NCBI RefSeq assembly: GCF_025464955.1
Contig: NZ_JAODNM010000056.1
Coordinates: forward strand, 124,001-188,000
Length of the DNA stretch: 64,000 nucleotides
Origin: Amycolatopsis sp.
GTDB taxonomy: Bacteria; Actinomycetota; Actinomycetes; Mycobacteriales; Pseudonocardiaceae
Direction: 5' to 3'
Shown here: piece by piece, positions 61,626-64,000 of the stretch
How positions within the stretch are numbered: position 1 is the first letter of the stretch
Layout of the letters: each line of letters starts with the position of its first letter
Notes under the pieces: model-generated
Seen by the model: the letters and a program-made list of their open reading frames with translations, nothing else
The model's database searches: none
Told to the model about the DNA's origin: nothing
Position numbers and translations under genes: made by a program

Positions 61626-62395
61626 AAGATCTGTCCGAGCTCCTGGTAGTCGCTCAAGACGCTGCGGACATCGGGCGCAGACTCATGACCACGTCCAGTC
61701 CCGGCCAGGTCCACGCCAAGGGGGACCGCGACTTAGTTACCGACCTCGATTTGCAGATCCAACACGATGTCAAGGCCTATCTTGAGCAGGTCACGCCCGA
61801 CATTGATTTCCTCGGCGAAGAGGACGGCGGAGGCGAGTTGGACCAGGATGCTGATTACGTCTGGGCTCTGGACCCCATCGACGGCACGTCCAACTTCGCC
61901 CACGGCATCCCCCTCTGTGCGACACAACTAGCCCTTATTCACAGGGGCGAACCCGTCGTCGGTGTGATCGACGCTCCGTTCCTGGAGTTGAACTACCACG
62001 CCACCAAAGGTGGAGGCTCGTTCTGCAACGGTCGGCCGATTCATGCCAGTGCCACGTCCGACCTCAGTCGAGCGATCGTCTCAATCGGCGACTACACAAC
62101 TGGTCCCCAAGCGGCAGCGAAAAATAAGCATCGATTCGCAGTCACTCAGGATCTTGTTGAAAGCGTTGAACGCGTGCGCATGTTCGGCTCGGCAGCTCTA
62201 GATCTTGCGTTCGTTGCCGATGGTCGCACGGACGCCTGTGTCATCCTTGCCAATAAACCTTGGGACACGGGTGCGGGGGTTCTGATACTTCGTCAATCCG
62301 GAGGAATTGTCTCGAACATAAAAGGTGACCGTCATAACTTTGATTCTTCCAGCACGGTCGGCACAAACAGTCGAGTAAAACTCCCCATTTCTTAA
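61622..62395 (+). CDS. inositol monophosphatase family protein
   Basis: Mg-dependent phosphatase fold of 257 residues. The metal site is in FLGEEDGGGE and WALDPIDGTSNFAHG, and the second-half motif is PWDTGAGVLILRQSGG. Usual substrates are myo-inositol phosphate, histidinol phosphate or PAP; the real one here is unknown. It is coupled to the DUF5919-like gene by GTGA, a pairing that suggests a joint role on the element. Base composition becomes AT-richer toward its end. Confidence 0.88.
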   Translation: MKDLSELLVVAQDAADIGRRLMTTSSPGQVHAKGDRDLVTDLDLQIQHDVKAYLEQVTPDIDFLGEEDGGGELDQDADYVWALDPIDGTSNFAHGIPLCATQLALIHRGEPVVGVIDAPFLELNYHATKGGGSFCNGRPIHASATSDLSRAIVSIGDYTTGPQAAAKNKHRFAVTQDLVESVERVRMFGSAALDLAFVADGRTDACVILANKPWDTGAGVLILRQSGGIVSNIKGDRHNFDSSSTVGTNSRVKLPIS

Positions 62396-62596
62396 ATTGT
62401 AGTGCGGAGAGAAATAGATGAAAATAGCCAGTGATACGACTACTGGGCGGGGCGGGTAAGAGCACGTCGGAAGGTATGCATATCTCACTATTGTTATCCT
62501 GCCTGAGACTGCACGGTCCGTCGAAGTCGCCAGCTGCCTGGCTAGACTAATACTCTGGCGCCGAAACCAGGATGACGCTATTTTCTCATTGTATTG

Positions 62597-62616
62597 GCAA
62601 TCTACCAGTAGATTGC
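62597..62616. terminator. hairpin at end of DUF6414-like gene
   Basis: GCAATCTAC-CA-GTAGATTGC, perfect 9-bp arms. It contains the stop codon of the leftward gene. No T-run follows. The region 62396-62596 before it is AT-rich and holds no convincing gene. Confidence 0.5.
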
Positions 62617-63978
62617 AACAACCTCTGCCTCAATAACCCTTCCGCTCGCACCGGTTGCGGTTTTTTGATTAGAGAAGTCGAAAGTGTTCGCTATGGGTCC
62701 GGCGGGTCCGAGGCCGGCGTTGTTCAACGCTTGCAATCGCAGGTCCGCATCCTTCTCTAGTTGCATGGTCTTCTTAAACCTCTCTTCCATCCATGCCTTG
62801 AATACAGCGAATGTCGGTCGTGAATCCAGCACAGTAGTAACTTTAGCTGCGTGCTGGGAAGCCATTTCAGACAAGACTTTCTTGTCGATTTCTGTCAGGC
62901 TTACATGGAGTTCATTCGCCAGGAGTCCCGCGTATTGCACGAGGGCGACTACGCGCGGGTCGGAAGGACTTAAGTGATTATCTCGCATCTCTCTCTGCGT
63001 GGTCTCCACTGCAACGGAAACCATCGAGCTAAAGTCTTGCATTTGTTGGCCGAAGTTAGGATGTACTTTGTCAAGCACGTTTGCAAGGCGGATTGGATTC
63101 CATGACGAAGTAAGTCCATTCCTATTTACGCGACAGAACAGCCGAAAGCGAGATCCGTCAAACAGCACCCGGCGGATATCTTTCCAGTATAGGTCTTGTT
63201 CTGTATCTGCGGCTACGTAAACATCACGGATTGACATGCCATCGATTTCCACGGCGTGCTTTTCTAGTGTGCGATGGATGAGAAAATCGCGTCCGTGGTA
63301 CTCGGCTGCCTTCCAGTTTGCCAGGATGCATCTAATCGGAATTAGGCCAACCAGCATACTCTCGAGAATACGATTAATGTTGAGCATCTCGTTGAATGCT
63401 GGGCCACTGAGTTGGCGGCGCAAAGCTTCACTTTCCTCAGAGAGATCCTTGAAAGTCGAGACAATCATGCTCATCTGAAATGCTGCATCAGCTTCAAGTT
63501 CGGCTTCTACTTCCATAAGCTGGCCGCGCTTCATCGATTCGACTTCCACAATCCACGGAGTCGCTTTGGGTTTGCTGTCGCTGAAGTAATTCTTCGTGCC
63601 GTTCAGATCGAGAGGCTGCTCGTCACCTGTCGGCTCACGCACTGCCAGAAGCTTGCTTTCATCGTCATACAAAGTCTTGAAAAGAGTTTGAACCGTGGCC
63701 TTGCTTACCACCTGGGAATTAGCACTTCTACTAGATTCGTACTTGGATCCGATTCGACCTTTGACAACTCCGGCGCCAGCTTCGACCTGGCCGTTAATCT
63801 CAGCCTTCATGGCTGCAGTGATGCCCTCTGTGAACTCATGCGGTATCCGGCCTTTTCTTGAAGACAAAAGACTGGTGACACTAACTTCGTCTAAGTAGAC
63901 GAACTCCCGGAGCTCTCTTAGTTGCATGGCGGACGCTTCGCGCGCTTTTTTCGCGTGACTTTTCAGCCAGTTAAACAC
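62602..63978 (-). CDS. DUF6414-like protein, element cargo
   Basis: Protein of 458 residues. The N-terminal LREFVYLDEVSVTSLLSSRKG and GRIPHEFTEG resemble DUF6414-type proteins, whose function I do not know. The middle is acidic and helical; LVGLIPIRCILANWKAAEYH is mildly hydrophobic; no catalytic motif or signal peptide is visible. Codon use is clearly AT-richer than in the chromosome part, a sign of recent transfer. GTG start with GAGG upstream. As cargo next to a phosphatase-like gene it could be a defence or stress gene; this is only a guess. Confidence 0.7.
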   Translation of the reverse strand: MFNWLKSHAKKAREASAMQLRELREFVYLDEVSVTSLLSSRKGRIPHEFTEGITAAMKAEINGQVEAGAGVVKGRIGSKYESSRSANSQVVSKATVQTLFKTLYDDESKLLAVREPTGDEQPLDLNGTKNYFSDSKPKATPWIVEVESMKRGQLMEVEAELEADAAFQMSMIVSTFKDLSEESEALRRQLSGPAFNEMLNINRILESMLVGLIPIRCILANWKAAEYHGRDFLIHRTLEKHAVEIDGMSIRDVYVAADTEQDLYWKDIRRVLFDGSRFRLFCRVNRNGLTSSWNPIRLANVLDKVHPNFGQQMQDFSSMVSVAVETTQREMRDNHLSPSDPRVVALVQYAGLLANELHVSLTEIDKKVLSEMASQHAAKVTTVLDSRPTFAVFKAWMEERFKKTMQLEKDADLRLQALNNAGLGPAGPIANTFDFSNQKTATGASGRVIEAEVVAIYW

Positions 63979-64000
63979 TGTCTACGCCTCATCTGCTTGT

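Larger units (their letters stand above)
58100..64000. mobile_element. AICE-type integrative element in tRNA-Gly, partly deleted
   Basis: Order from the tRNA: terminator hairpin, tyrosine integrase, excisionase, replication initiator, DUF5919-type protein, inositol-monophosphatase-like gene, DUF6414-like gene. Integrase, Xis and a rolling-circle-type initiator next to a tRNA is the layout of actinomycete integrative and conjugative elements. No FtsK/TraB-like transfer gene is visible, and two genes are truncated at a shared point near 61037, so the element is probably deleted inside. The attachment site should lie in the 3' half of the tRNA. The far end is outside the window. Confidence 0.8.

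Overview
The window is a GC-rich actinobacterial chromosome segment, most likely Pseudonocardiaceae and Amycolatopsis-like. The main reasons are the hspR-linked dnaK operon with HAIR operators, an actinobacterial bifunctional dCTP deaminase, F420-type (LLM) and deazaflavin-type (Ddn) oxidoreductases, DUF742 and Scr1-type genes, many GTG starts, and very dense gene packing with 4-base ATGA/GTGA overlaps. The genus is inferred and was not tested by any search.

Left part (1-12.6 kb). A cut-off DedA gene and a VOC protein are followed by an SDR coupled to a MarR-GNAT fusion. Next is a leftward sugar ABC import operon (binding lipoprotein, permease, single-domain ATPase, PfkB kinase, FrcK-like P-loop kinase). 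It faces a LacI regulator across a 30-bp perfect palindrome, and a second LacI-like gene without a DNA-binding domain follows. A truncated TMEM175 gene, a small membrane protein, a GH76 protein and a TrmH methyltransferase complete the block.

Envelope-stress operon (13.1-16.9 kb, leftward). An ECF sigma factor overlaps a gene for a fused ZAS zinc-finger/Asp23 protein. Two more Asp23 proteins, a companion protein and three membrane proteins (including AmaP-like and DUF6286-like) follow. I read this as a sigma/anti-sigma switch built into an alkaline-shock (Asp23/Gls24) membrane complex.

Middle (16.9-39 kb). pyrE lies beside a decayed ABC permease under TetR-type operators. Then come an SDR-LLM oxidoreductase pair, a secreted protein of unknown function, clpB with a HAIR site, a MarR regulator and two tandem flavohaemoprotein-like genes, a methyltransferase and a dienelactone hydrolase. 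The operon dnaK-grpE-dnaJ-hspR has two HAIR sites upstream, so the window holds two probable HspR targets. A DUF4097 protein, a PEBP protein, cyanase and an SMR efflux pump with its TetR follow.

Right part (39-58 kb). It holds a fused membrane Fe-S oxidoreductase, an orphan DUF742 protein, a cation efflux protein, a CAP protein, a haem-type membrane protein, an AidB-like dehydrogenase, a multicopper oxidase, an MFS sugar porter, a DUF11 repeat protein, an FAD monooxygenase with its MarR, a pentapeptide protein, dcd and an MpaB-family oxygenase. Several broken genes lie between intact ones.

Mobile end (58.05-64 kb). A tRNA-Gly gene is followed by an integrase, an excisionase and a replication initiator of the AICE type. 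The initiator has lost its N-terminus at a point where a DUF5919-type gene has also lost its N-terminus, which suggests an internal deletion. An inositol-monophosphatase gene and an AT-richer DUF6414-like gene are cargo. The element continues past the window.

Across the chromosome part, families of short palindromic repeats sit mostly at gene ends, and a TCCA-N3-TGGAC motif occurs nine times.
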